A stretch of DNA of 64,000 nt. Origin: Acidobacterium capsulatum ATCC 51196. GTDB taxonomy: Bacteria > Acidobacteriota > Terriglobia > Terriglobales > Acidobacteriaceae. Positions 52,239 to 61,257 of the stretch are shown here, in pieces. Where the stretch lies: positions 2,914,001 through 2,978,000 of the forward strand of contig NC_012483.1 in assembly GCF_000022565.1 (NCBI RefSeq), given 5' to 3'. Under the pieces are notes generated by a model. It saw nothing but the letters and a program-made list of their open reading frames with translations, ran no database searches and was not told the origin of the DNA. The stretch's first letter is position 1. Every line of letters begins with the position of its first letter. Made by a program: the position numbers and the translations under genes.

Positions 52239-52313
52239 GCGGGAGTAGCTCAGTGGTAGAGCATCGCCTTGCCAAGGCGAGGGTCGCGGGTTCAAGTCCC
52301 GTCTCCCGCTCCA
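52239..52313 (+). tRNA. tRNA-Gly (GCC)
   Basis: Acceptor GCGGGAG pairs with CTCCCGC, then U73 and encoded CCA. Anticodon loop TTGCCAA gives GCC. The T arm is GCGGG-TTCAAGT-CCCGT. 75 bases. Confidence 0.95.
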
Positions 52314-52372
52314 GTCGGCCCCTACCTCACATGGCTGGCTGTGGAGAGATTGCACAGGTCTCTGACCCCAAA

Positions 52373-52450
<78 letters not shown>

Positions 52451-52516
52451 CTGCACATCGCATTGAATACCCTGAGCTGAATTCCACCAGTCACAAGATT
52501 TCGCTTTTTCTTTAGC

Positions 52517-52561
52517 TTGATGACGAAAGTGATCTGCGAGTATATGTAGCGTATAGGCTAC
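52517..52561 (+). promoter_or_regulatory. Promoter and inverted repeat of the toxin-antitoxin pair
   Basis: TTGATG (52517-52522), 18 bases, TATATG (52541-52546) form a candidate promoter. GTAGC (52546-52550) and GCTAC (52557-52561), separated by six bases, lie over the predicted start, the usual place for an autoregulatory antitoxin operator. Confidence 0.4.
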
Positions 52562-52570
52562 GCTTCTTCC

Positions 52571-52888
52571 GTGATCGAGATTCGGGAGGCAGATCTCTTT
52601 TCCTACTGGCTACGAACGCTGCGGGACGTTCAGGCAAGGGTCCGGATTGCAGCCCGCATCCAACGGCTGGCTTTTGGAAATGCCGGAGATGTGCGGCCTG
52701 TGGGAGAGGGGATTAGCGAGCTTCGAGTTCATGCGGGACCTGGATATCGCATTTACTACGCCCAACGCGGCAGCATGCTCATCATTCTGCTCTGTGGCGG
52801 AGACAAAGCACGCAGGAGCAGGACATCGCATTGGCTAAAAGGTTGGCAAAGGAGATCGGATGAGCCAGATAACCACGAAGCCCTTTGA
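52571..52888 (+). CDS. HigB/RelE-superfamily toxin with frameshifted C-terminus
   Basis: The open frame encodes 105 residues from a GTG at 52571. The first ~78 residues match HigB-like addiction-module toxins (FSYWLRTLRD, GNAGDVRPVGEGISELRVHAGPGYRIYYAQRG, bases ~52676-52770, and LLCGGDK). After GGDK the family normally continues with a helix of the form Q-x-x-D-I-x-x-A-K-x-L-A-K-E. Exactly that (QEQDIALAKRLAKEIG) is encoded in the next frame, ending at a TGA that overlaps the antitoxin ATG. A single missing A in the AAA at 52805-52807 accounts for this. The toxin as written has an aberrant tail overlapping the antitoxin by 29 bases and may be inactive. Confidence 0.75.
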   Translation: MIEIREADLFSYWLRTLRDVQARVRIAARIQRLAFGNAGDVRPVGEGISELRVHAGPGYRIYYAQRGSMLIILLCGGDKARRSRTSHWLKGWQRRSDEPDNHEAL

Positions 52889-53168
52889 CCCGGCCGCGTA
52901 CCTCGATAATGCTGAGGCTGTCGCGGCCTATATCACTGAGGCACTTGAGACGGGTGATCCCGCTTTTGTGGCGGACGCCCTCGGAGTGATTGCTCGCTCG
53001 CAGGGCATGACAGAGGTGGCCCGCAAGGCCGGAGTCTCTCGCGAAAGTCTCTATCGCTCATTGAGCACAGATGGCAATCCAGAGCTGGCCACAGTCATGC
53101 ATGTCTTGCGCGCCCTTGGTCTACAACTCTCTGCCGTGCCTGCTTCCACGCGCAAAGACGTCGCATAA
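52860..53168 (+). CDS. HigA-like addiction-module antitoxin
   Basis: The protein has 102 residues. The ATG at 52860 follows AAAGGAGATCGG. A helix-turn-helix is visible in the middle (MTEVARKAGVSRESLYRSLS) and the N-terminal FDPAAYLDNAEAVAAYITEAL matches the antidote family partnered with this toxin type. It would neutralise the toxin and bind the operator at 52546-52561. Intact, unlike its toxin. Confidence 0.87.
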   Translation: MSQITTKPFDPAAYLDNAEAVAAYITEALETGDPAFVADALGVIARSQGMTEVARKAGVSRESLYRSLSTDGNPELATVMHVLRALGLQLSAVPASTRKDVA

Positions 53169-53217
53169 TTCTCCTGCCATTCATCACTTTTCTTCGCCCT
53201 TGTGTTGCAAATCACAT

Positions 53218-53248
53218 TTGAGATTCCCCCGGAATGTGCGACGATAAT
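53218..53248 (+). promoter_or_regulatory. Candidate promoter of the nuo operon
   Basis: TTGAGA (53218-53223) and GATAAT (53243-53248) are separated by 19 bases, slightly longer than ideal. They lie 72 bases before the nuoA start. Confidence 0.3.
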
Positions 53249-53319
53249 CTCTCCTGACAGGCCGCACCGTGTTCGTGCTGCCTGTCGTGAGTCCTCGTTG
53301 CACGAAGGGAGGAGATGCT

Positions 53320-53685
53320 TTGCATCCGTGGCGTACGGTAGTCGCGCTCCTGATCGGGGCCGTCGCCTTTGGCCTTGCCCCGTTGGCCCTGGCACGCCTG
53401 TGGGCGGTCGTATTCTCCCCGCAAAAGCCCGGCCCGCAAAAGAACTCCATCTATGAGTGCGGCCTTGAGTCGCACGGCGATGCGTGGATTCGCTTTGACG
53501 CCGCCTACTATCTCTACGCCATCGTCTTCCTCATCTTCGATGTGGAGGCCGTCTTCCTGCTCCCCTTCGCGGTCGCCTTCACGGGCCTCACGGCCGGGGC
53601 CTGCCTCGCCATGCTCGTTTTTCTTCTTCTGCTCGTCGAAGGTCTGCTCTGGGCATGGCAGAAAGGTGTGCTCACATGGAACTAG
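53320..53685 (+). CDS. nuoA: NADH-quinone oxidoreductase subunit A
   Basis: The protein has 121 residues. The TTG at 53320 is chosen because AAGGGAGGAG precedes it; a longer frame from 53269 would include this site in coding sequence. Three membrane helices are present. The loop motif KNSIYECGLESHGDAWIRFDAAYYLYA contains the conserved ECG-cysteine and the following helix has the conserved FDVEAVFLLP. It is a small core membrane subunit next to the quinone site. First gene of the nuo operon. Confidence 0.92.
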   Translation: MHPWRTVVALLIGAVAFGLAPLALARLWAVVFSPQKPGPQKNSIYECGLESHGDAWIRFDAAYYLYAIVFLIFDVEAVFLLPFAVAFTGLTAGACLAMLVFLLLLVEGLLWAWQKGVLTWN

Positions 53686-53733
53686 CAACCATATCTGTTA
53701 CAAATCTCAGCGCAAATCCAGGAAGCCGCCGCC

Positions 53734-54384
53734 ATGGATGACCACGCACTCGCGCCGCAGCAGTTGAAAGATCTGAAAGTCGAGCTCAGCAAAAACGGAG
53801 TCTTCACCACCACGCTCGAAGAGCTCTACAACTGGGGCCGCCGCAGCTCCGTCTGGCCGCTCACCTTTGGCCTTGCCTGCTGCGCCATTGAGATGATCGC
53901 CACCACCATGGCCCGTTATGACCTCGCCCGATTCGGCGCGGAAGTCTTTCGTCCCTCGCCGCGCCAGGCCGATCTCATCATCGTCTCCGGCACCGTCACC
54001 AAAAAGATGGCGCCGCAGGTCGTGCGCCTTTACAACCAGATGCCCGAGCCGAAATACGTCATCGCCATGGGCGCATGCGCCATCTCCGGCGGCCCCTTTC
54101 GCGATGGCTACAACGTTCTCAAGGGCATCGACCGCTACATCCCCGTGGACGTCCATATTCCCGGCTGCCCGCCGCGACCCGAGGCGCTCATTCACGCCTT
54201 CATGACGTTGCAGAAGAAGATCGACGCCCAATCCCTCCGTGGCTCAGATCGTCCGCGCCATCTGCAATCCGGCGCCCCCAGTGAATTTCCCGTGCCCGCG
54301 TTTGGCGAGCACGGCCTTGAGCCCACGCACAACCCTGACGTCTTTCCGCCGCAAGCTGAAAGCCCCTTCAAGGTGCTGCCATGA
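53734..54384 (+). CDS. nuoB: NADH-quinone oxidoreductase subunit B
   Basis: The protein has 216 residues. The N2 [4Fe-4S] ligands are visible as CC in GLACCAIEM (C49/C50), GACA and GCPPRPE. N2 passes electrons to quinone. The C-terminal 50 residues (after QKKIDAQ) are proline-rich and exceed the E. coli length in that region. The last codons overlap the nuoC ATG by four bases. Confidence 0.96.
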   Translation: MDDHALAPQQLKDLKVELSKNGVFTTTLEELYNWGRRSSVWPLTFGLACCAIEMIATTMARYDLARFGAEVFRPSPRQADLIIVSGTVTKKMAPQVVRLYNQMPEPKYVIAMGACAISGGPFRDGYNVLKGIDRYIPVDVHIPGCPPRPEALIHAFMTLQKKIDAQSLRGSDRPRHLQSGAPSEFPVPAFGEHGLEPTHNPDVFPPQAESPFKVLP

Positions 54385-55001
54385 GCACTGCTGCCACCGT
54401 TGTCGATCTCTCTGCAGAGGCTCTTCGCGCCGCACTCGAGTCCGCCATTCCCGGCTGCCAGATCACAGTGGTTCCCAAGGGAAGCCCCTCGGCACAGCAC
54501 TCTCTGGTGCTCGACCGCGCGTACGCTGTCGAAGCTGCACGCTATTTGCGTGACCATGCGGATTACCGCCTCGACTACTGCTCTGACGTGGCGGGTGTGG
54601 ACTGGCTCGACGCCGAAAAGAAAGAAACTGTAAAAGTTACAAAAACTGTAGAAACCCCTGAAGGCCCGGCAGAGCAGCAAGTGGACGAGACCCGTACCAC
54701 CCTCATCCCCGGCTACCTTGAAGCTGTCTATCACCTTTACTCGGTCGAGAAAAAGCATGGGCCCGTGGTATTGCGCCTGCGCACGGCCGATCGCGCCGCG
54801 AACACCCATGTGCCGTCGCTCACCCCCATCTGGCGCAGCGCGGAATTTCAGGAGCGCGAAGCCTTCGACCTCTATGGCATCGTCTTCGACGGCCATCCCG
54901 ATCTGCGCCGCATCCTCATGTGGGACAACTTCACCGACTATCCCATGCGCAAAGACTACGTGCCTCCCAGCGAAGAAGACGAAGGGAGAGACGCGCAATG
55001 A
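54381..55001 (+). CDS. nuoC: NADH-quinone oxidoreductase subunit C
   Basis: The protein has 206 residues. The 30-kDa subunit signature [30 protein letters not shown] (bases ~54828-54920) is clear. An insertion rich in Lys, Glu and Thr occurs near 77-100. It is a peripheral-arm subunit; here separate from nuoD, not fused as in E. coli. It overlaps nuoD by four bases. Confidence 0.95.
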   Translation: MSTAATVVDLSAEALRAALESAIPGCQITVVPKGSPSAQHSLVLDRAYAVEAARYLRDHADYRLDYCSDVAGVDWLDAEKKETVKVTKTVETPEGPAEQQVDETRTTLIPGYLEAVYHLYSVEKKHGPVVLRLRTADRAANTHVPSLTPIWRSAEFQEREAFDLYGIVFDGHPDLRRILMWDNFTDYPMRKDYVPPSEEDEGRDAQ

Positions 55002-56137
55002 CTACGGCTCTCAGTCCCACAGCGATTCTTTCATCGGACTCAGACATCCTCGAAGTCTCCATGGGGCCGCATCATCCGTCTACGCATGGCGTCTTTCGCA
55101 TGGATGTGCGCCTTGACGGCGAGCGCGTCGTGCGCCTCAAGCCGGTCTTCGGTTACCTGCACCGCAATCACGAGAAGATTGCCGAAAACGCGAGCTATCT
55201 CGCCTCCATACCCTATACCGACCGCCTCGACTATCTCTGCTCCATGACCAACAACTGGGGCTATGTGCTCACCGTCGAGAAGCTCGCAGGCATCACGGTG
55301 CCCGAGCGCGCCGAATACATTCGCATCATTGCCGCCGAGCTCACCCGCTTTCAAAACCATGCGGGCCTCGTCGGCTTTCTCATGCAGGACATGGGCGCCA
55401 GCGGCACCCCGCTGATGTACGCCTTCCGCGAGCGCGAGAAGATTCTCGACCTCTTCGAGTCCCTCACCGGCGCGCGCATGATGTGCAACTATCTGCGCTT
55501 TGGCGGCGTGCGCGTCGACTGCACAGAAGAGTGGCTCAACCAGACGCGCCAACTCGTGGCTGCTCTGCCGCGCTTCGTCGATGAATTCGAGCGCCTGCTC
55601 CGCGAAAACGAAATCCTGATGGCACGCACGCAAGGCGTGGGTGTTCTGCCGCGCGAGCTCGCCATCAATGCTGGCGTCAGCGGCCCCATGTTGCGCGCCA
55701 GCGGCGTCAACTACGATGTGCGCAAGGTGGATGGCTACGGCCTTTATCCGCGTATGAAGTTCCGCGTGCCGCTCGGCGATCACGGCGACGTGTATGACCG
55801 CTACATGATGCGTATTCTTGAAATGCGCGAGTCCGTCAGCATTCTTGAGCAGGCGTTGCGCGACATTCCCGCCGGTCCCATCCAGGATCCCAAAACGAAG
55901 CTGCGCGGCCTGCGCCCCAAGGCCGGCGAAGCCTACGCGCGCGTCGAGTCGCCCAAAGGGGAGCTCGGCTTTTATCTCATCAGCGATGGCACCATGAATC
56001 CCTATCGCTATCGCGTGCGGCCGCCCAGCATGATCAACCTCACCATTCTTGAGGACATGTGCCTCGGCCGTAACGTGGCCGATGTCGTCGTGATCCTGGG
56101 CAGCGTCGACATCGTCATGGGAGAGGTGGACCGATGA
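54998..56137 (+). CDS. nuoD: NADH-quinone oxidoreductase subunit D
   Basis: The protein has 379 residues from the ATG at 54998 that overlaps the nuoC stop. The 49-kDa subunit motifs are visible: [13 protein letters not shown], the HRNHEKI(A) stretch near the N-terminus and the C-terminal DIVMGEVDR. It forms the quinone pocket with NuoB. In the canonical operon nuoE-F-G follow; here nuoI does. Confidence 0.96.
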   Translation: MTTALSPTAILSSDSDILEVSMGPHHPSTHGVFRMDVRLDGERVVRLKPVFGYLHRNHEKIAENASYLASIPYTDRLDYLCSMTNNWGYVLTVEKLAGITVPERAEYIRIIAAELTRFQNHAGLVGFLMQDMGASGTPLMYAFREREKILDLFESLTGARMMCNYLRFGGVRVDCTEEWLNQTRQLVAALPRFVDEFERLLRENEILMARTQGVGVLPRELAINAGVSGPMLRASGVNYDVRKVDGYGLYPRMKFRVPLGDHGDVYDRYMMRILEMRESVSILEQALRDIPAGPIQDPKTKLRGLRPKAGEAYARVESPKGELGFYLISDGTMNPYRYRVRPPSMINLTILEDMCLGRNVADVVVILGSVDIVMGEVDR

Positions 56138-56233
56138 CGAATCTTCAATTTTCAGCAAGCAGCCCACAGGTGAATCCTTGCAGTCATTTCGCGAGCCTGG
56201 CGGATGACTGGCAACTGGCAACTGGAGACTCAT

Positions 56234-56803
56234 ATGCTCGGTGAAGGCATTGCCAAAGGACTCATCGAAACCGCCCGCAACTTCTTCGGCAGCTTCGTCG
56301 ACAAGGATCGCCTCGTCACCGTGCAGTATCCCGAGGAGCGGCATCCGCTGCCCGAAGCCTCGCGCGTCTTTCCCTTCCTGCTCTATGACGGCGACGATGC
56401 AGAGAAAGGCCTGCGCTGCGTCTCTTGCCACATCTGCGAGAAGGAGTGCCCGCCGCACTGCATCACCATCGAGAAGAGCACAGACAAAAAGCCGGATTAC
56501 GTTGGCAAGTCTCAGTTTTATCCGGCCGTTTTTAACATCGATGTTTCGGTCTGCATGAGCTGCCAGATCTGCGTCGAGGTCTGCCCCTTCGACGCCATCC
56601 GCATGGATACGGCCTTTGAACTCAGCACCAGTGATCGCTTCGACGGCCTGCTTTGGACTAAGGAGCAACTCGCGAAGCCCAACAGCCACTACCGGCAGAT
56701 TCATCCCACTGAGGCCGCCGAGGTCGATACGCGCCGCGCAGACGACGTCGCCAAGGCAGAGGCCAAAGCCGCCGCTGCCGCGCAGAAAGAGGCCGGCGCA
56801 TGA
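56234..56803 (+). CDS. nuoI: NADH-quinone oxidoreductase subunit I
   Basis: The protein has 189 residues. Two [4Fe-4S] motifs are present, CVSCHICEKECPPHC and CMSCQICVEVCPFDAI (N6a and N6b). The ATG at 56234 follows ACTGGAGACTCAT; ten upstream in-frame residues belong to a repeat-like leader (ACTGGCAACTGGCAACTGG). The C-terminal tail is Ala/Glu-rich. Its place before nuoH inverts the usual H-I order. Confidence 0.95.
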   Translation: MLGEGIAKGLIETARNFFGSFVDKDRLVTVQYPEERHPLPEASRVFPFLLYDGDDAEKGLRCVSCHICEKECPPHCITIEKSTDKKPDYVGKSQFYPAVFNIDVSVCMSCQICVEVCPFDAIRMDTAFELSTSDRFDGLLWTKEQLAKPNSHYRQIHPTEAAEVDTRRADDVAKAEAKAAAAAQKEAGA

Positions 56804-58008
56804 TGACTCTCGTTTCCGCGCAATCCGTCGATCAAGTCTTCGTCAACCTCGACCACTGGCTCGTCGCGCACACCCCCGCCCCCCTGCAGCCGCTGGCGGC
56901 GATCCTGTTGATCATCGTCCCCATTCTCGCCATCTTCCCCGGCCTCTTCGCGCTCACCACGGTGCTGGAGCGCAAGGGCCTCGGTCGCATGCAAAATCGC
57001 TTCGGCCCCAATCGTGTCGGCCCGCTGGGCCTTTTGCAGCCCGTAGCGGATGGCATCAAAGCGCTCACCAAAGAAGACATCGTGCCACGCTCCGCCGACG
57101 CCCTGCTGCACTTCCTCGCGCCCGTCGTCATCGTCTGCACCGCCTTTCTGGCCTACGCCGTGCTGCCGATCGGCCGCAACATGATCGCCGTGCATCTCGA
57201 TGCGGGCATCCTCTTCTTCTTCGCCATCGGCTCTGCAACCGAGCTCGCCGTCTTCATGGCAGGCTGGTCGAGCCGCAACAAATATTCGCTGCTCGGCGCC
57301 ATGCGCGCCATCGCGCAGATGATCAGCTACGAAATCCCGCTCATCCTCTCGTCGGTGGCCGTCATCATGATTGCCGGCACGCTTTCACCCGAGCAGATCG
57401 TTACGGCGCAGGCCGGCTTTACCGGAATCTTCCCGCACTGGTATGTCTTCACGCCCTGGGGATTCGCTGGCTTCTTCCTCTTCATGACAGCCGCAGCAGC
57501 CGAGACGAATCGCAGCCCGTTTGATCTACCCGAAGGAGAGTCCGAGATCATCGCCGGCTACTTCATCGAATACTCCGGCTTCAAATTCGCACTCTTCTTC
57601 CTTGCCGAGTATCTTGAAATCTTTGCCGTCAGCGGCCTCGGCATCACCCTCTTCCTCGGCGGATGGTCCGCGCCCTTCAGCTTTCTCACCTGGATCCCAT
57701 CCTGGTGCTGGTTCTTCGCAAAGCTGCTCGTGCTTATCGCCACTTTCATCTGGATTCGCGGCACACTTCCGCGCCTGCGCATGGATCAGCTCATGAACTT
57801 CGCATGGAAATTCATGCTGCCCATGACGCTGCTCGAAATTCTCTCCGCGGGCATCTGGAGATTCTTCCCGCAAAGCGGCTTCTGGCCTGTGGTTCGCTGG
57901 CTGGCATGCGCACTGCTGCTCGCCGTGCCCTATATATTGCTCGCGCGAGGCCTCGAACACGGCCGCCGCATCGAGAAGCGAGTCTATCGCTATGCGGAGG
58001 AGTCATGA
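56800..58008 (+). CDS. nuoH: NADH-quinone oxidoreductase subunit H
   Basis: The protein has 402 residues with eight or more membrane helices. NRFGPNRVGPLGLLQPVADGIKALTKED and AETNRSPFDLPEGESEIIAGYFIEYSG (bases ~56995-57080 and ~57500-57580) are NuoH signatures lining the quinone channel. It overlaps nuoI by four bases. The C-terminus extends past the E. coli protein by two predicted helices. Confidence 0.95.
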   Translation: MMTLVSAQSVDQVFVNLDHWLVAHTPAPLQPLAAILLIIVPILAIFPGLFALTTVLERKGLGRMQNRFGPNRVGPLGLLQPVADGIKALTKEDIVPRSADALLHFLAPVVIVCTAFLAYAVLPIGRNMIAVHLDAGILFFFAIGSATELAVFMAGWSSRNKYSLLGAMRAIAQMISYEIPLILSSVAVIMIAGTLSPEQIVTAQAGFTGIFPHWYVFTPWGFAGFFLFMTAAAAETNRSPFDLPEGESEIIAGYFIEYSGFKFALFFLAEYLEIFAVSGLGITLFLGGWSAPFSFLTWIPSWCWFFAKLLVLIATFIWIRGTLPRLRMDQLMNFAWKFMLPMTLLEILSAGIWRFFPQSGFWPVVRWLACALLLAVPYILLARGLEHGRRIEKRVYRYAEES

Positions 58009-58320
58009 GCCCAACCACAGCGCCGAATCATTTCGCATTAGGGCATAACCATAGCCGTGCCGCTGAGGGCTTCATAACCACGGAACCGAATCAATCGGCA
58101 TCAGGACTGAGCCTCAGCTGTGCCGCTGAAAGCTTCGTAATCTCAGCGCCAAGCCGTTTGTATCAGGGCACGGCTTTAGCCGTGCCGCTCAGAGCTACAA
58201 AAAAGAGGGGGCTTTAGCCCCTGAGGTATGAAGACAAGAAGTGAGCGCCAATACGCCGCAAACATCCTGCATCGCGGCCTTGGTCTCTGATTTCCGGTAT
58301 CGCCTGGGGGAAAGGTAACC
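58009..58320 (+). other. Intergenic region between nuoH and nuoJ
   Basis: The 312 bases carry no gene. Most is the triple repeat described separately, then a GGGGCTTTAGCCCC palindrome and the nuoJ leader with a GGGGGAAAGG site. Neighbouring nuo genes overlap or nearly abut, so this is an insertion into a compact operon. Confidence 0.7.
58023..58211 (+). repeat. Three tandem imperfect 63-base repeats
   Basis: Units start at 58023, 58086 and 58149, exactly 63 bases apart. Each begins CCGAATCA or CCAAGCC, has AGCCGTGCCGCT or AGCTGTGCCGCT about 31 bases in, and ends with G-R-GCTTC/ACTA-like sequence. A GGGGCTTTAGCCCC palindrome (58207-58220) follows. GGCTTTAGCC and GCACGGCTT-type words are typical of intergenic repeats in acidobacterial genomes as I recall them. 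Confidence 0.75.
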
Positions 58321-58839
58321 ATGGCTGTATCTTTCTGGATTCTCGCATTTCTCACGCTCGCCAGCGCCGTTGCCGCCATGACCATGGCGCGGCTCATTCA
58401 CTGTGCGCTCGCGCTGGTGCTCGCCTTCGCCGGGGTCGCCACGCTCTACCTCAACCTCGGTGCGGAGTTTGCGGGCCTCGCCCAATTACTCGTCTACGTC
58501 GGCGCAGTGGCCATCCTGATTGTCTTTGCCATTCTGCTCACGCGCAGCAGTGAGGTTACGGCCATGCCCGCGGCTCGCACGGCTTTCTCCGGTAGCCTCA
58601 TCGCGCTCGCGGTCTTTGCCGTGCTTGCGCGCGCTATTATTTCCAGCCGCCTCGTGCATGCAGCCCCCGCGCAACCCATTGCGCCCATGGCCACGGTCCG
58701 GCAGATCGGCGAAGCGCTCATGCAGCCCTATGTGCTGCCGCTTGAAGTGCTGGCCCTGCTGCTCACCGCCGCGCTCATCGGTGCGGTACTCATCGCGCTG
58801 CGAGAGAAGCCCTCAAAGCAAGGAGCGCCCACATCATGA
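58321..58839 (+). CDS. nuoJ: NADH-quinone oxidoreductase subunit J
   Basis: The protein has 172 residues with five membrane helices. The helix-3 segment LGAEFAGLAQLLVYVGAVAILIVFAI (bases ~58460-58535) is diagnostic of NuoJ. The ATG at 58321 follows GGGGGAAAGGTAACC. It is a core antiporter-linking membrane subunit. The last four bases overlap nuoK. Confidence 0.94.
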   Translation: MAVSFWILAFLTLASAVAAMTMARLIHCALALVLAFAGVATLYLNLGAEFAGLAQLLVYVGAVAILIVFAILLTRSSEVTAMPAARTAFSGSLIALAVFAVLARAIISSRLVHAAPAQPIAPMATVRQIGEALMQPYVLPLEVLALLLTAALIGAVLIALREKPSKQGAPTS

Positions 58840-59159
58840 CCCCGCTCACCGCTTGTCTGCTCGTCGCGTCGCTGCTCTTTGCCGTTGGCCTCGCCGGAGC
58901 CATCACGCGCCGTTCCGCCATTCTCGTCCTTGCGGGCATTGAACTCATGCTCAGCGCTGCCAATCTGAACTTCATCGCCTTCTGGCGCTATGGTCCGCAT
59001 GCAGCCTCGGCAACTCATCCGCTCACCGGCGTCCTCTTCGTGCTGTTTTCCATCGCCGTGGCCGCAGCCGAAGCCGCCGTGGGCCTCGCGCTCATCGTGG
59101 CGATCTACCGTCACGCCAATACATCGGATGTAACCGAAATCACGGAACTGAAGGGGTAG
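58836..59159 (+). CDS. nuoK: NADH-quinone oxidoreductase subunit K
   Basis: The protein has 107 residues with three membrane helices. GIELMLSAANLNF contains the conserved membrane glutamate of helix 2, and VAAAEAAVGLALIVAIYR the second one. It overlaps nuoJ by four bases. Proton-channel subunit. Confidence 0.95.
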   Translation: MTPLTACLLVASLLFAVGLAGAITRRSAILVLAGIELMLSAANLNFIAFWRYGPHAASATHPLTGVLFVLFSIAVAAAEAAVGLALIVAIYRHANTSDVTEITELKG

Positions 59160-59193
59160 CGCATGTCATCTTGCACCTTCCGGAGTCGAACCC

Positions 59194-61257
59194 TTGCTTA
59201 AGCTCCTCTGGCTCATCCCTGCGCTCCCCATGCTGGCGGCGGCTCTCATCGCGCTGATGCCGCGGCAGCGTCGCGTTCCGGCAGCGGCGCTCGCCATCGG
59301 CTCGCTCGGCATCTCGTTGCTACTCTCGCTCGTCGCTCTGGTCCAGACCATCGCCAATCCTGTCCGCCAGGTCTACAACTTCAACTGGCTGCAATTTGGC
59401 TCGCAGTGGGTCCAACTTGGCTGGATTCTCGATCCCCTCTGCGCCGTCATGCTGGTGATGGTCACCTTCGTCGGCCTGCTCATCTTTATCTACAGCCTTG
59501 GCTACATGGCGCATGATGAGAACTTCACGCGCTTCTTCTGCTTCCTCGCGCTCTTTGCCGGGGCCATGCTCGGCGTCGTCCTCGCCAATAGCCTGCTCTT
59601 GCTCTTTATGTGCTGGGAGATCGTCGGCCTTACCTCCTACCTGCTCATCGGCTTCTGGTTCCATAAGCCCTCAGCCGCCGCCGCCGCGAAAAAAGCCTTC
59701 ATCACCACCCGCATTGGCGATCTCGGCCTGCTGCTCGGCATGGTCTGGCTCTATGCGAGCAGCGGTACGCTGCTCTTCTACAACAACGGCGCGGGATGCC
59801 TCGAACACTCCGCGCTCGCCGCCATGGTCACGCAGACCACCCTCGCAGGCATGGCCGTCTCCACCGCAATTGCCTTGCTCCTCTTTTGCGGAGCAGCCGG
59901 CAAATCCGGCCAGGTGCCGCTGCACGTCTGGCTGCCAGACGCCATGGAAGGCCCCACCCCCGTCAGCGCGCTCATTCATGCCGCGACCATGGTGGCCGCC
60001 GGCGTCTATCTCATCGCGCGCGTCTATCCACTCATGGCTGCGGCCGCCACGCCGCACACCATCAGCGCCGCGCTGCAGGTGGTCGCCTGGGTCGGAGCCA
60101 TCACCGCTTTCTTCGCCGCCTGCATCGCTGTTGCGCAGAATGACATCAAGCGCATCCTCGCCTATTCCACGGTCTCTCAACTCGGTTACATGATGCTGGG
60201 CCTCGGCGTCGGCGGAGTCGCCATCGGCATGTTCCACCTCATCACGCACGCCTTCTTCAAGGCGCTGCTCTTCCTCGGTGCGGGCTCCGTCATTCACGGC
60301 TGCACTGAAGAGCAGGACATTCGCAACATGGGCGGCCTGCGCCGCTTCATGCCCATCACCTTCGTGACCTACATGTGCGGCATGCTCGCCCTCTGCGGCT
60401 TTCCGCTCTTCGCCGGTTTCTGGAGCAAGGACGAAATCCTTCATGCCGCGCACGGCTGGCCCATCTCGCTCGGGCCGTTCTATCTCGGTGCTGCTGGGGC
60501 CTTACTGACTGCCTTCTACATGACGCGCCAGGTTTGCTACGTCTTCTTTGGCCCGCGCCGTTTGCCTGAGGCCACGGCGGACCTCTCATCACCGCGCCCG
60601 CCAGAAGCCTGCGTCATCCGCGACCCGCACGAGAGCCCCGCCGTCATGACGGTGCCGCTCATCGTGCTCGCGCTCTTCGCCGTCTTGCTCGGCTTCATCA
60701 GCACGCCCGCATGGCCATGGTTCAGCAACTTCCTCATCAGCACCCGCGCCACACTTGATCTCACTCGCTTCGCCGCCGCCGATCTCGCCATGCTCATGAT
60801 CGTTTCTTCGCTCATCGTCTTCGCGGGCCTCGGCCTCGGATGGTGGCTTTATGGCCGCAAGCCAATCGAGCGTGCCACAGATCCTGATGCACTCCAGACC
60901 CTGCAACCCACGCTCTTTCATGTGCTGCAGCAACGCTTCTATGTAGATGAAATCTATGACGCGACCATACTGCGCCTCGCGCGCATCGCTTCGGTGGTAG
61001 CCGACGGATTCGACCGCTGGATTCTCGGCGGTACGGTGCAAGCCATCGCAGCTCTTACCCGCTTGCTCGGCCATGTCGATGCCGCTATCGATACGCATGC
61101 CGTCAATGGCGGCTTTGATCTCGGTTGCCGCGAACTGAACCGTAGCGGGGCATTGTTCGCAACTTGGCAAAACGGACGCGTGCAGACTTATCTGCGCACT
61201 CTCGGTGTCGCGCTCGCCGTGCTCGCTGCATGGGTGCTTCTGTGGGGGTGGCGATGA
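59194..61257 (+). CDS. nuoL: NADH-quinone oxidoreductase subunit L
   Basis: The protein has 687 residues, longer than E. coli NuoL (613). The start is a TTG at 59194, preceded by CCGGAG. LMCWEIVGLTSYLLIGFW, KKAFITTRIGDLGLLLG, SALIHAATMVAAGVYL and FKALLFLGAGSVIHG mark the antiporter-like channel (bases ~59605-60300). The extra length lies mostly in the C-terminal half carrying the lateral amphipathic helix. It overlaps nuoM by four bases. Distal proton-pumping subunit. Confidence 0.95.
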   Translation: MLKLLWLIPALPMLAAALIALMPRQRRVPAAALAIGSLGISLLLSLVALVQTIANPVRQVYNFNWLQFGSQWVQLGWILDPLCAVMLVMVTFVGLLIFIYSLGYMAHDENFTRFFCFLALFAGAMLGVVLANSLLLLFMCWEIVGLTSYLLIGFWFHKPSAAAAAKKAFITTRIGDLGLLLGMVWLYASSGTLLFYNNGAGCLEHSALAAMVTQTTLAGMAVSTAIALLLFCGAAGKSGQVPLHVWLPDAMEGPTPVSALIHAATMVAAGVYLIARVYPLMAAAATPHTISAALQVVAWVGAITAFFAACIAVAQNDIKRILAYSTVSQLGYMMLGLGVGGVAIGMFHLITHAFFKALLFLGAGSVIHGCTEEQDIRNMGGLRRFMPITFVTYMCGMLALCGFPLFAGFWSKDEILHAAHGWPISLGPFYLGAAGALLTAFYMTRQVCYVFFGPRRLPEATADLSSPRPPEACVIRDPHESPAVMTVPLIVLALFAVLLGFISTPAWPWFSNFLISTRATLDLTRFAAADLAMLMIVSSLIVFAGLGLGWWLYGRKPIERATDPDALQTLQPTLFHVLQQRFYVDEIYDATILRLARIASVVADGFDRWILGGTVQAIAALTRLLGHVDAAIDTHAVNGGFDLGCRELNRSGALFATWQNGRVQTYLRTLGVALAVLAAWVLLWGWR

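Noticed and set aside
55040-56704. 554-residue frame antisense to nuoD and nuoI
   Set aside because: The plus-strand genes carry clear family motifs; the antisense product is low-complexity in His, Ala and Asp, typical of reverse reading.
58023-58220. CRISPR array at the nuoH-nuoJ repeats
   Set aside because: The units are contiguous 63-base imperfect copies without unique spacers, and no cas genes are nearby.
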